Positions 1 to 7,998 of a stretch of 60,223 nt of DNA are shown in pieces. Numbering within the stretch: position 1 is the stretch's first letter; each line of letters opens with the position of its first letter. The stretch lies in contig JALHPN010000027.1 of the NCBI GenBank assembly GCA_022842465.1, positions 1-60,223 of the forward strand, given 5' to 3'. The notes beneath the pieces were generated by a model, which searched no databases, had not been told where the DNA came from, and worked only from the letters and a program-made list of their open reading frames with translations. This stretch comes from Polyangiaceae bacterium (lineage in GTDB: Bacteria; Myxococcota_A; Polyangia; Polyangiales; Polyangiaceae). Made by a program: the position numbers and the translations under genes.

Positions 1-71
1 GCGAGGACCCCGAGCCCGACCGCCGCGAGCGCGAGCGATCCACGGAGCCCGGCGCGGAGGGCGAGGCTCAC
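1..71 (-). CDS. Start of a gene running off the left edge (signal peptide or membrane segment)
   Basis: A GTG at 71-69 overlaps the TGA stop of the upstream sulfatase-like gene by 4 bases (GTGA), the coupling used repeatedly in this window. The frame stays open to the edge and encodes a basic then hydrophobic stretch (SLALRAGLRGSLALAAVGLG), which looks like a signal peptide or membrane anchor. Only about 23 codons are present, so no function can be assigned. It is inferred to be an exported or membrane protein in an operon with the sulfatase-like enzyme. Confidence 0.5.
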   Translation of the reverse strand, partial: MSLALRAGLRGSLALAAVGLGVL

Positions 72-2332
72 GGCGCCCCTTGCGGCCGGCGCGCCGGGGC
101 GTTCGCCTCCCGCGGGACGAGGAACCCGCCTCGCTGCTCCATGAGCGGGTCCTCCAGCATCCAGCGCCACAGCTCGGCCTTCATGCGCTCCACGTCCGCG
201 GGCTGCGCTCCGGCGAGGTCGCTCGTCTCGCCCGGGTCGGCGACGGTGTCGAAGAGCATGTATCTTACGCCGTGACGGGTGGGCACGTAGACGAGCTTCA
301 TCCGCTCGTCCCGGACCATCCGGTGACGCGCCATCCGAGTGACGGCGACCATGTCGCGGCGCATGACGATCTCGGGGTCGTCCCGTCCGTCGAGCTCCGT
401 GAGCCCCATGATGCCCGGGTACGGAATGCGGAGATCGGGCGAGAGCCCTGGGACCTCTTCCGTGAGCCACAGCCCTGTCTCCGCGAAGGCGGGCCGGGCG
501 TCGAGGGCTTCGCCGCGCAGCGCGGGCTCGAGCGAGCGACCGTCGAGGTCGGCCGGAGCGGCGACGCCGGCGAGGGCGTAGATCGTCGGCGCGATGTCCA
601 CGTCGCGGACGACGCGCGGCTCGCGGCGATTCGCGTGCGCTTCGCCGAGCCTCGGGTCGAACACGACGAGCGGCACGTGGGTCCCCTCGTCGCCGAAGAG
701 GTGATCTCCATGGCCTCGACCGCGTCCGCCCTCGTAGAGCGCCTCGCCGTGGTCCGCCGTCACGACGACGATCGTGCGGTCGGCGATGCCCTCCGACGCG
801 AGCGCGGCGAGGACACGGCCGACGGCGTCGTCGATCGCGGACACCGACCCGTCGTAGAGGGCGCGGACCTGGCGGGCATCGCTCTCGTCGACCGCGAGCT
901 CCTCTCCGAGCCCGACGGGCGTGTGGTACTTGAACCGCCCGCGATACCGCGGGTCCGTGTATTTCGCATAGAACGGCGAGGGCGACGCGTACGGGGAGCT
1001 CGCCGTCGAGAAGAAGACCGTCATGAAGAACGGCCCGTCCTTCGAGGCGTGGATCCTGCTCGTGACCTCCTGGGCAAGGAGCCGCGGATCTGCCGCCGCG
1101 GCGAGCTCGCGCATCACGGGCAAGACGCGGCGGCCGAGCCTCGAGTGGAGGACCGGCAAGAGCGGCGTCTGCCGCTCGAGCGCGCGTTGCCGTATGATCT
1201 TCTGGAAGTCGAACGACGGGATCATGGCGGCGCCGCAGCCGAGCTCGAGGCGTCCGAAGACGTCGCCGGCGTCGTCGCTGACGGCGCTCGTCGCCCAGCC
1301 TGCTCGCGCGAGCCGGGACGGCAGCGCGTCGAAGTCCTTCGCGCGCTCCTCCCGGGTCGGGAACATCGTTCGCACGCCGTGGTGGTGCGCGTGGCGGCCG
1401 GTGAGGATGGTGACCCACGACGGAAGCGTCCGCGGAATGGAGACGTAGGCGTGCTCGAAGCGCGTGCCGCGATCCGCGAGGCGGCTGAGGTTGGGCGCGA
1501 CGCGCGGGTCGAGCCGGTCGGCCCGGAGGGAGTCCGCCGCGAGGAGGAGGATGTTCGGCCGCGCGGCGGCCGACGGCACGCGCGCGGTTTCGGCGCGAGC
1601 CTCGGGCGCGGCGGAGAGCGCGTGCGCGAGCGCGAAGAGCCCGACCGCGAAGAGCAGCCCCGCGCCGAGGCGACCGACGAGGCGACGGGTGAGCGCCGCG
1701 CCCCCTCCGCGCGGCCAGCTCTCACGCGCCCGCCGGGCGAGCACCGCGAGCGGCGCGGGACGGACGTAGACGAGCGCGCAGGCGAGCGCGAGCGCGAGGA
1801 CCCCGTGCGGGCCGAGGAGGTCGGTCGCGAGGATCTGGACGAGGCGAGGCGCCCCTCCTTTCGCGTACCAGCGCGCCGCGTAGAGCTGCGGGGTGTCGGC
1901 CATCGCCCAGAGCACGAGGGTCGCGTGGACGGCGGCGACCACGAGGATCGACTCACCGAGCGCTCCGCCGAGGGCTGCCACGCCGCGCGCCTCCCGCGCC
2001 GAAGGCCGCGGCGCCGTGACGGCCTCGCGATGGCGCGCCTCGCGCTCGCGCCAGCGGACGAGGAGATCGGCGACGAGGCCGACGAGGAGCCCCGTCGCGA
2101 GAGCCGTCGCGACGATCGCGACCTTCATGCGGGAGATCTCGCCGGCGAACCGCTCCGCGATGAAGCTCGCGACGGCCTCGGCCCGGCGCGCGTCGCCGAA
2201 GTCGGCGTCGTCCGCGACCGCGCGCTGGCCCGCCCAGGCCGCGAGGCCGAGCACGTAGAGCGCGCCGACGAGCGGCGGCGACGTCAGGGCATCACGAGCC
2301 AGGGTGGCGAGGAGACGACGGAGCATCGGCAC
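68..2332 (-). CDS. Membrane-anchored alkaline-phosphatase-superfamily (sulfatase-like) hydrolase
   Basis: This 754-aa protein has about five hydrophobic segments in residues 18-245 and an extracytoplasmic sulfatase-fold domain from about 258 to the end. Visible motifs are RPNILLLAADSLRADRL with a probable metal ligand at D267, a TADHGE metal site near residue 527, and a typical sulfatase C-terminal stretch with MKLVY. The nucleophile position reads T-L-P-S-W at 302-306, so Thr stands where formylglycine sulfatases carry Cys or Ser. That favours a phosphatase or phosphotransferase (LtaS/EptA-like) chemistry over true sulfate ester cleavage; the substrate is unknown. A second Met at codon 3 is an alternative start. 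The next gene downstream begins by a 4-base overlap with its stop. Confidence 0.85.
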   Translation of the reverse strand: MPMLRRLLATLARDALTSPPLVGALYVLGLAAWAGQRAVADDADFGDARRAEAVASFIAERFAGEISRMKVAIVATALATGLLVGLVADLLVRWREREARHREAVTAPRPSAREARGVAALGGALGESILVVAAVHATLVLWAMADTPQLYAARWYAKGGAPRLVQILATDLLGPHGVLALALACALVYVRPAPLAVLARRARESWPRGGGAALTRRLVGRLGAGLLFAVGLFALAHALSAAPEARAETARVPSAAARPNILLLAADSLRADRLDPRVAPNLSRLADRGTRFEHAYVSIPRTLPSWVTILTGRHAHHHGVRTMFPTREERAKDFDALPSRLARAGWATSAVSDDAGDVFGRLELGCGAAMIPSFDFQKIIRQRALERQTPLLPVLHSRLGRRVLPVMRELAAAADPRLLAQEVTSRIHASKDGPFFMTVFFSTASSPYASPSPFYAKYTDPRYRGRFKYHTPVGLGEELAVDESDARQVRALYDGSVSAIDDAVGRVLAALASEGIADRTIVVVTADHGEALYEGGRGRGHGDHLFGDEGTHVPLVVFDPRLGEAHANRREPRVVRDVDIAPTIYALAGVAAPADLDGRSLEPALRGEALDARPAFAETGLWLTEEVPGLSPDLRIPYPGIMGLTELDGRDDPEIVMRRDMVAVTRMARHRMVRDERMKLVYVPTRHGVRYMLFDTVADPGETSDLAGAQPADVERMKAELWRWMLEDPLMEQRGGFLVPREANAPARRPQGAP

Positions 2333-2447
2333 GGCGCGGCGGGTGTCGGGCGTACCGCATCCGTGCGGCGTTTCCCAGGCGCGCGTCAGGGCGTAGATGG
2401 GGCGGAGGTCCGCGGGTGGCCGAGGCTCCCCGCGCCCGTGCGCCTCC

Positions 2448-2753
2448 TCAGCCCGTCGGGACGACGTGCGCGTGGGTCATGAGGACGAGCTCCGCCATGA
2501 TCGCCTGGAACGCCGCGGCGCACGCGAACGTCGGGAAGAGAGCGGCGACGCGCTTCGCGTCCTCCAGCGACCGCCACCGGACTTCGTGGACGAAGAGGTG
2601 CGGGTCGTCCGCGGACTGGAGGAGGACGTCGGACAGGAGGCCCCCGTGCGTGCGGGCCTCGTCGACCGCGCTCTTGCACAGCCGACGGGCTTCGGCGGCC
2701 GTGCCGGCCTTGCAACGGAAGACGACGACTTCGACAACGGCTTCATTTTCCAT
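2448..2753 (-). CDS. ABM-type small dimeric alpha/beta-barrel protein
   Basis: This 101-aa protein (MENEAVVEVVVFRCKAGTAA...) matches the pattern of the antibiotic biosynthesis monooxygenase (ABM) fold: an N-terminal beta strand, a helix with conserved acidic/basic residues, then FVHEVRWRSLEDAKRV and a C-terminal helix. Family members are heme-degrading or quinone monooxygenases, or ligand-binding proteins of unknown role, so the reaction cannot be read from sequence. It is divergent from a WYL regulator across only 48 bp that hold an inverted repeat, so it is probably that regulator's target. The ATG lies at 2753-2751. Confidence 0.65.
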   Translation of the reverse strand: MENEAVVEVVVFRCKAGTAAEARRLCKSAVDEARTHGGLLSDVLLQSADDPHLFVHEVRWRSLEDAKRVAALFPTFACAAAFQAIMAELVLMTHAHVVPTG

Positions 2754-2776
2754 GAGCGAACGATGCGCCCTGATCC

Positions 2777-2791
2777 TGACAGAACATGTCA
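2777..2791. promoter_or_regulatory. Perfect inverted repeat, candidate operator of the WYL regulator
   Basis: TGACA at 2777-2781 and TGTCA at 2787-2791 are exact reverse complements separated by GAACA. The site is inside the 48-bp gap between the divergent ABM-like gene (start 2753) and the WYL regulator (start 2802). A dimeric helix-turn-helix protein bound here would cover both promoters. Assignment to this regulator is inference from position and symmetry. Confidence 0.5.
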
Positions 2792-2801
2792 TGATTCCCG
2801 C

Positions 2802-3500
2802 ATGCGCCGCGCGATGCGTGTGGAGCGTCTCGAGGCTCTCCTCCGTGCGCGCGGGAGCGCGACGGGCGAGCAGCTCGCCCGCGAGCTCGACGTGAGCGTC
2901 CGCACGGTCTACCGCGATCTCGACGCGCTCCGCGAGCGAGGCGTGCCCGTGGAGTCGGAGCCCGGACCGGGGGGCGGCGTACGCATCGACTTCCGGACGA
3001 GCACCATGCGTGTCGAGCTGCGCAGCGCGGAGGTCGTGTCTCTCTGGCTCGCCGCGGAGCTCGCGAGGCGCGCGGAAGGGCTCCCGTGGAGCCGCTCCGT
3101 CGGCGCGGCGCTCGACCGCGTCCTCGCCGCGCTCCCCGAGGGCCGGCGCCGCGAGCTCCGGGCGATGCTCCGTCGCGTCGTGGTCGGCGCGCCGGCGACG
3201 CCGTCCGTGCGGGAGGGTGCCCGAGCGCCCAGCCAGGACGTCGTCGACACCTTCGAGGAGGCGTTCACGGCCCGGAGAGGCCTCGGCTTCGACTACGTCG
3301 ACCGCGAGGGGCGCGCGACGAGCCGCGTGGTCGAGCCGCACGGCCTCCTCGTGCAGACGCCCGTCTGGTACGTCCTCGCGTGGGATCCGGCGCGAGGCGA
3401 GCCGCGCATGTTCCGGATGGATCGCATCGCGCGTCCGTCGATCGCCCTGCGCACGACGTTCACGCCGCGGCAGGACGTGATCGAGGCGCTGCGCTGCTGA
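2802..3500 (+). CDS. YafY-type transcriptional regulator (DeoR-like HTH plus WYL domain)
   Basis: This 232-aa protein begins MRRAMRVERLEALLRARGSA. An N-terminal winged helix-turn-helix (about 1-60, with TGEQLARELDVSVRTVYRDL) is followed by a WYL domain (about 140-232). The WYL domain contains GLGFDYVDREGRATSRVVEPHGLL and WYVLAWDPARGEPRMFRMDRI, the family's ligand-sensing core. WYL proteins bind small molecules or nucleic acid ligands and usually regulate an adjacent gene. Here the neighbour is the divergent ABM-like gene, with the inverted repeat at 2777-2791 between them, so autoregulation and control of that gene are likely. The gene is convergent with the YkgJ-like gene with only 5 bases between stops. 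Confidence 0.88.
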   Translation: MRRAMRVERLEALLRARGSATGEQLARELDVSVRTVYRDLDALRERGVPVESEPGPGGGVRIDFRTSTMRVELRSAEVVSLWLAAELARRAEGLPWSRSVGAALDRVLAALPEGRRRELRAMLRRVVVGAPATPSVREGARAPSQDVVDTFEEAFTARRGLGFDYVDREGRATSRVVEPHGLLVQTPVWYVLAWDPARGEPRMFRMDRIARPSIALRTTFTPRQDVIEALRC

Positions 3501-3505
3501 AGGGC

Positions 3506-4054
3506 TCACCGACGCTTCGCGTCCCACGTCGCCGTGACGCGCGAGAGCGGCCGCGGTCCAGGGTCCTCGGGCACGGCGCGCGCGGAGAGGTCGGCGATTC
3601 GGCGCGCCACGTCCTGGATGTCCCTGCGCGGGAGATCCCGGACGCCCTCACCGGCGGGGCCGCGCGCGCGCTCGCAGAAGAAGGTCCGACAGCCGAACGG
3701 CCGCGCCTCGTAGACGAGGCAGCGGCCCTCGTCCGAGAGGAGCGCACACCGGCGCTCGTCCGCCACCGGGAGCGTCCGCCGCCTCGGCAGCCCGCCGCGT
3801 GCGCGCACCCCGCGCTCGAGGAGCGCGACCTCGACCGCGGTGGGGTAAGGCTCGCGACCCGTGACGCCGAACCGGCAGCAGTCCGTGCTCGCGTCACACC
3901 CGAAGCCGCCCGTGAGGACGGAGACCTCGTCGTACAGCGTGCGGAGCTGGGCGAGGAACGGCTCGCCGACGACGGGCGAGCTCGAGCGTGGGCCGGGACC
4001 TCGAGGCATGGGCGGTTCGCCGCAGGGCTTACGCCCCGGTCGCGGCGGCGGCAA
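3506..4054 (-). CDS. YkgJ-family Cys-cluster (zinc/iron-chelating) protein
   Basis: This 182-aa protein carries the seven-cysteine pattern of the YkgJ (CxxxxxCC) family: C53, C59, C60, then C103, C112, C122 and C127, including the hallmark ARPFGCRTFFC. Members are predicted to bind a metal or iron-sulfur cluster; the biochemical role is unknown in general. The first 15 residues are Pro/Arg-rich and an internal Met at codon 16 (position 4009) is an equally plausible start. It is divergent from the Memo-family gene. Confidence 0.75.
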   Translation of the reverse strand: MPPPRPGRKPCGEPPMPRGPGPRSSSPVVGEPFLAQLRTLYDEVSVLTGGFGCDASTDCCRFGVTGREPYPTAVEVALLERGVRARGGLPRRRTLPVADERRCALLSDEGRCLVYEARPFGCRTFFCERARGPAGEGVRDLPRRDIQDVARRIADLSARAVPEDPGPRPLSRVTATWDAKRR

Positions 4055-4094
4055 ACGATCTCGCGCTCGGCGACGGGCGTCCTATCCTTCTCGG

Positions 4095-5324
4095 GTGGCC
4101 TCGGCTTCGTCCCGCCCTCGCCTGCGCCCCATCGAATCGATCGTCGTGCCCGATCGACGGCTCGGCCGCGCGATGATGCTCCGCGACACCCAAGGCGTCG
4201 CGCCCACGCACGCGATCGTCCCGCTCGACCTCGTCCCGATCGTGAGCCGGTTCACGGGCACGCGGACGTGCGAGCAGATCGCGCGCGAGGTGAGCCGCGA
4301 GGTGGGGAGCGCGGTCCCGGTCGAGCTCGTCGTGAAGCTCGCCCGGGAGCTCGAGGAGTCCTTCTTCGTCGACGCCGAGCCCTACCGGCGCGAGCGAGCG
4401 CGGATCGAGCGCGAGTTCGCCGACGCCGCCGTCCGCCCGGCGTCGCACGCGGGCGGCGCGTACCACGGCGAGGGGCGCGAGCTCGCGAAGTACCTCGACG
4501 AGAGCTGCCTCGGGGCCGCGACCTCGAACGGGGGCCCTGGCGGCACCCTCGTCGGTCTCGTCGCGCCACACATCGATCCGTGGCGCGGCGCGCGCTCGTA
4601 CGGCGAGGCGTACACGGCGCTGCGGAGCGCGCTCCCGGTGGACGCCGATACGTTCGTCCTCTTCGGCACCTCGCACGCGCCGATGCGCGAGCCGTTCGCG
4701 CTCTGCCGGAAGGCGTTCGACACGCCGCTCGGAGAGGTCGAGGCCGACCTCGACGCCATCGACGCCATCGCGGAGGCGAGCGACTTCGATCCGTACACCG
4801 ACCAGTTCAACCACAAGCGCGAGCATTCCCTCGAGTTCCAGGCCGTCTTCCTCCGCCACCTCCTCGGTCGCCGGAAGGCGCGCATCATCCCGATCCTCGC
4901 CGGGCTCGGGGAGGAGCAGTCGACCGGGAGGAGCCCCGCGCGGAGGAAGAAGGTCGAGCGCTTCTTCGACGCCGTGCGCGACGTCGTGGCGTCGAAGAAG
5001 GCCGTCGTCATCGCGGGCGCGGATCTCGCCCACGTCGGACCACGCTTCGGCGATCCGAGGCCGTACGACGCCCGCGCGCGCGAGGTGCTGGGCGAGACGG
5101 ACCGCACCTCCCTCGAGCACGCCACGGCCGTCGACGCCGAGGGCTTCTGGGAGCACGTCGCGAGCGACCTCGACACGCGTCGCGTCTGCGGGCTAGGGCC
5201 CATCTACGCGCTCCTCCGCTGCCTCGACGCCGGCGCGAAGGGCGAGCTCCGCCACTACGAGCAGACGGTGGACCCGGACGAGGGCTCGATCGTGAGCCAC
5301 GCCGCGGTGGGGTTCTACCGGTGA
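4095..5324 (+). CDS. Memo-family protein (AmmeMemoRadiSam system protein B) with N-terminal extension
   Basis: The C-terminal roughly 280 residues form a Memo domain, related to extradiol dioxygenases. Candidate metal ligands are in VAPHIDPWRGARSYGEAY, GTSHAPM, NHKREHSLEFQ and AGADLAHVGPRFG, and the end is the typical VSHAAVGFYR. Upstream, about 110 residues (PIESIVVPDRRLGRAMML..., then TGTRTCEQIAREV) resemble a small PqqD-like binding domain. The GTG at 4095 (409 aa) is chosen because the frame further upstream is antisense to the YkgJ-like gene; there is no good ribosome-binding site, so the start is uncertain. Partner AMMECR1 and radical SAM genes are not in view. The thioesterase starts within its stop codon. 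Confidence 0.8.
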   Translation: MASASSRPRLRPIESIVVPDRRLGRAMMLRDTQGVAPTHAIVPLDLVPIVSRFTGTRTCEQIAREVSREVGSAVPVELVVKLARELEESFFVDAEPYRRERARIEREFADAAVRPASHAGGAYHGEGRELAKYLDESCLGAATSNGGPGGTLVGLVAPHIDPWRGARSYGEAYTALRSALPVDADTFVLFGTSHAPMREPFALCRKAFDTPLGEVEADLDAIDAIAEASDFDPYTDQFNHKREHSLEFQAVFLRHLLGRRKARIIPILAGLGEEQSTGRSPARRKKVERFFDAVRDVVASKKAVVIAGADLAHVGPRFGDPRPYDARAREVLGETDRTSLEHATAVDAEGFWEHVASDLDTRRVCGLGPIYALLRCLDAGAKGELRHYEQTVDPDEGSIVSHAAVGFYR

Positions 5325-6229
5325 CGGACGCGGGCTCCGCCCTCCTCCCGCCGATGCCGGCGCCGAGACCTCCGGCGAGCGACGAAGAGGGCACCGCGGA
5401 GCTCCGGCCTCGCTACGAGGACGTGGCCCAGGACGGCCGGCTCGCCCTGACGTCGCTCATGCAGGGCGTGGGCGCCGCCGTATGGCGCGGGATGCTCGCG
5501 AAGAGCCCCGCCGTCGCGTCGTTCCGCGCGGAGGGCATCCTCCCCATCCTCCGCCGGGTCGTGGTGGTGGGCGCGCCGGGGCCGTTCTCGGTCGACGAGC
5601 CGATCCACTACCGCGGCGCCTGGCGGCTCGCGCGCGACGAGCGCGGCGAGCGGCTCTTCTTGAACATGTGGGTCGAGGCCACGGCCCGCGCGGGCCGCAC
5701 GTTCGAACGAGGGCCCGCCGCCGACGCGCCTCGCGTGCTCGCCGGGCGGGTCTTCGCCGAGCACGTCGTCACGAGGCCCTTCGCGCCGAAGGAGGAGCGG
5801 AAGGTGACGCGCCTCGCGGGCTTCGCGGCGCGCGGCCTCCCCGAGGTCCCCGAGGACGTTCATCCCTTCGAGCCGGCCGAAGCGCTCCTCGCGCACCGCG
5901 GAGCCGAGCCGCTCGTCGCCGCGCGCGAGGTGCGCTTCGGGATGATGCACACGGACTCGAACCAGCACGTCAACTCGCTCGTCTACCCGCGGCTCGCGGA
6001 GGAGGCGGCGGTCGAGCGGCTCGGCGACGACGGCGCGCGGCTCCTCGCGCGCGCGATCGAGCTCCGGTACCGCAAGCCGTGCTTCGCCGGCGACCGCGTC
6101 CTCCTCCCGCTCGCTCTCGTCCGCGCCGGGCCGTCCCTCGCCCTCGTCCCCGGCGCCTCGGCGCTCGCCGTGGCGGCGTTCGGCGCGCCGGAGGCCCCCC
6201 ACTGCACCGCAGCCCTCTGGCTCGGGTGA
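5321..6229 (+). CDS. Double-hotdog acyl-ACP/acyl-CoA thioesterase-like protein
   Basis: This 302-aa protein starts with GTG overlapping the Memo-family stop by 4 bases (GTGA), indicating translational coupling. Two hotdog-like halves can be traced, about 45-170 and 195-300. The second half carries the MMHTDSNQHVNSLVYPRLAEEA segment, matching the thioesterase pattern with Asp/Asn, His and NSLVYPR, followed by IELRYRKPCFAGD. The first half lacks the same catalytic pattern, as is usual for tandem hotdogs. Substrate is unknown; a thioester in fatty acid or polyketide metabolism is likely. It is followed after about 60 bp by tRNA-Gly. Confidence 0.75.
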   Translation: MTDAGSALLPPMPAPRPPASDEEGTAELRPRYEDVAQDGRLALTSLMQGVGAAVWRGMLAKSPAVASFRAEGILPILRRVVVVGAPGPFSVDEPIHYRGAWRLARDERGERLFLNMWVEATARAGRTFERGPAADAPRVLAGRVFAEHVVTRPFAPKEERKVTRLAGFAARGLPEVPEDVHPFEPAEALLAHRGAEPLVAAREVRFGMMHTDSNQHVNSLVYPRLAEEAAVERLGDDGARLLARAIELRYRKPCFAGDRVLLPLALVRAGPSLALVPGASALAVAAFGAPEAPHCTAALWLG

Positions 6230-6290
6230 ATCTTCCTGTTGACGAGCCCGGGCTCGCGGACTACTAACCCTCGCGTTCGCAAGAACGGTT

Positions 6291-6362
6291 GCGGGAGTAA
6301 CTCAGTGGTAGAGTGCCACCTTGCCAAGGTGGACGTCGAGGGTTCAAATCCCTTCTCCCGCT
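6291..6362 (+). tRNA. tRNA-Gly (anticodon GCC)
   Basis: The acceptor stem GCGGGAG (6291-6297) pairs with CTCCCGC (6355-6361). The anticodon stem CCACC (6316-6320) pairs with GGTGG (6328-6332), enclosing loop TTGCCAA with GCC at 6323-6325. The T-loop is GGTTCAAATCC. The discriminator is T at 6362 and CCA is not encoded. Confidence 0.96.
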
Positions 6363-6371
6363 CTGAGACCA

Positions 6372-6408
6372 GGGGTCGAAGCTGACGCTTCGGCCCCTTC
6401 GCCATTTT
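6372..6408 (+). terminator. Rho-independent-type terminator after tRNA-Gly
   Basis: GGGGTCGAAGC (6372-6382) pairs with GCTTCGGCCCC (6387-6397) over 11 base pairs with one G-U wobble and a TGAC loop. It is followed by TTCGCCATTTT. It lies 9 nt after the tRNA, so it probably ends that transcript. Confidence 0.8.
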
Positions 6409-6458
6409 GGGGACTCTCCTCCGCGTCGAGCGCGTGGCCTTCCTCGCGGAGGACCATC

Positions 6459-6522
6459 CTTACGATTTCCGTAGGCGAGCGCCCTCTGTCTTTAGCGGGT
6501 CCTTGCTCTGCATTCCGTAGGC
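6459..6522 (+). promoter_or_regulatory. Candidate regulatory elements upstream of the porin gene
   Basis: CTTACGATTTCCGT at 6459-6472 matches the form CTTACG-N2-TTCCGT that recurs at 7953-7966 before the kdp genes. TTCCGTAGGC occurs twice, at 6467-6476 and 6513-6522. The shared motif suggests one regulator, KdpE being the obvious candidate, acts on both transcription units. That is inference. Confidence 0.45.
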
Positions 6523-6560
6523 TCTGGGTCCGCGACGATCGCGCAGGGATCCCGACGAAC

Positions 6561-7892
6561 ATGCTGCTCAGGAACGCTCCGCTCCGCCTCGTGCCGATCG
6601 CCATGGTGGTGACCTCCCTGGGCGTGCCGTCCACCTCGCTCGCGCAGGTGGCGCCGGCACACGAGGAGGCGCCGCCGCCGCCGGCGGACCCCGCGCCTCC
6701 CGTGACGCCGGAGGTCGGCACGTCGCCCGCGTCGAGCTCCGCGCCGCCCGTCGCGAAGGCGCCCCCGGCGACGCAGGTCGAGCGGGCCCCGGAGAAGCCC
6801 ACGTTCGAGCTGACCCCCACCGGTTACGTGGAGGCGTTCTACGCGTACAACGGCAACCGGCCCTCGAACGGGATCACGAACGCGCGCGGCTTCGACAACC
6901 GGCACAACACGTTCTCGCTGTCGAACGCCGTCCTCGGGGCAAACTGGGCGGCGGGCCCGATCGGCGGGCGCGTCCTCCTCCAGATCGGAAGCACGCCGAG
7001 CACCTACTACCTCGGCGAGCCAGCCCTCGCCGGGAGCGGCGCCGCCAACGCGTCCAACGCGGAGCTCTGGAAGTACTTGCAGGAGGCCTTCGTCGCCTAC
7101 AAGGCGCCGGTCGGTCGCGGTCTCCTCTTCCAGCTCGGCTTGATCGCGTCGCCCATCGGCTACGAAGCCTTCGCGGTGAAGGACAACTGGAACTGGTCAC
7201 GCTCGAATCTCTTCTTCGGGTTTCCCTACTACCATACGGGACTTCGCGCGACGTACGCGTGGACGGACGAAGTCTCGACGACGGTCAGCGTCTTCAACGG
7301 CTGGAACTCGGTCGTCGACAACAACGAAGAGAAGAGCGTCCAGGCCAACGTCACGTACAAGGTCCCCGACACGATCCTCCTCCAGGCGCTCTATTTCGGC
7401 GGCACCGAGCGACCGACCGGATCGCCCGAGGGCCCCTACTGGCGGCATCACGTCGACGCGGTCGGCCAGGTCGACGCCACGAAGTGGCTCTCGATCGCAG
7501 CCCAAGCCGACTACGGCTGGGAGCCGAACCGCATCGGCACGGCGCGCTGGGCCGCGGGCGCGCTGTACGCGCGCTTCAAGCCCGTCGACCGCGTCTTCGT
7601 GGCGCTCCGCGGCGATCGCTTCCACGAGCACCTCGCGACCGGGACGACCGGTAGCCGTGTGAGCTCGGCGCTCTTCTACGGAGGGGTCGAGTGGGTCAGC
7701 TCGGCGACGGCGACGCTCGACGTACGGCCGCACGAGAAGATTTCCATCCGCCTCGAGTACCGCCATGACGTGGCCGAGGTCCCGCTCTACTTCGGACGCA
7801 ACGTGAGCGGGGACGGCAGCGCAGCCGCTCCGTTCGTGCCCAACGCTCGAACGCAGGACACGGCCCTCCTCGGCGCGACAGCGTGGTTCTGA
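6561..7892 (+). CDS. Outer-membrane beta-barrel porin (BBP2/OmpL-like) of the kdp locus
   Basis: This 443-aa protein has an N-terminal signal peptide (MLLRNAPLRLVPIAMVVTSL..., cleavage near SLAQ), a Pro/Ala-rich linker (about 32-80), and then a barrel of alternating strands. The barrel starts TPTGYVEAFYAYN and ends with the outer-membrane terminal aromatic TAWF. The segments GFDNRHNTFSLSNA and FGFPYYHTGLRATY resemble the putative beta-barrel porin-2 family. It probably forms a passive channel for K+ or small solutes. It sits directly upstream of the kdp genes on the same strand and shares an upstream motif with them, so a role in potassium starvation is inferred from context. Confidence 0.8.
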   Translation: MLLRNAPLRLVPIAMVVTSLGVPSTSLAQVAPAHEEAPPPPADPAPPVTPEVGTSPASSSAPPVAKAPPATQVERAPEKPTFELTPTGYVEAFYAYNGNRPSNGITNARGFDNRHNTFSLSNAVLGANWAAGPIGGRVLLQIGSTPSTYYLGEPALAGSGAANASNAELWKYLQEAFVAYKAPVGRGLLFQLGLIASPIGYEAFAVKDNWNWSRSNLFFGFPYYHTGLRATYAWTDEVSTTVSVFNGWNSVVDNNEEKSVQANVTYKVPDTILLQALYFGGTERPTGSPEGPYWRHHVDAVGQVDATKWLSIAAQADYGWEPNRIGTARWAAGALYARFKPVDRVFVALRGDRFHEHLATGTTGSRVSSALFYGGVEWVSSATATLDVRPHEKISIRLEYRHDVAEVPLYFGRNVSGDGSAAAPFVPNARTQDTALLGATAWF

Positions 7893-7920
7893 TCTGACGA
7901 AGGGGCCGTCGGCGCGCGCC

Positions 7921-7966
7921 CTTACACAATCCTTACGCGAGCGGACTCCACACTTACGCCTTCCGT
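7921..7966 (+). promoter_or_regulatory. Phased TTAC repeats and shared motif before the kdp genes
   Basis: TTAC occurs at 7922, 7933 and 7954, spaced 11 and 21 bp, about one and two helical turns. That arrangement is typical of direct-repeat sites of OmpR-family regulators such as KdpE. The last copy is part of CTTACGCCTTCCGT (7953-7966), matching the motif before the porin gene. It ends 33 bp before the first kdp-locus start codon. Confidence 0.5.
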
Positions 7967-7998
7967 CTCGGAGGCTTCCTATAGCCATAGGGACCCTC

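Noticed and set aside
80..2482. Long plus-strand open frame opposite the sulfatase-like gene
   Set aside because: Arg-rich shadow of a gene with clear domain motifs on the minus strand.
6243..6256. 14-bp perfect palindrome CGAGCCCGGGCTCG just after the thioesterase
   Set aside because: It has no loop and no T-run, so it does not look like a terminator; it could be a protein site or chance.
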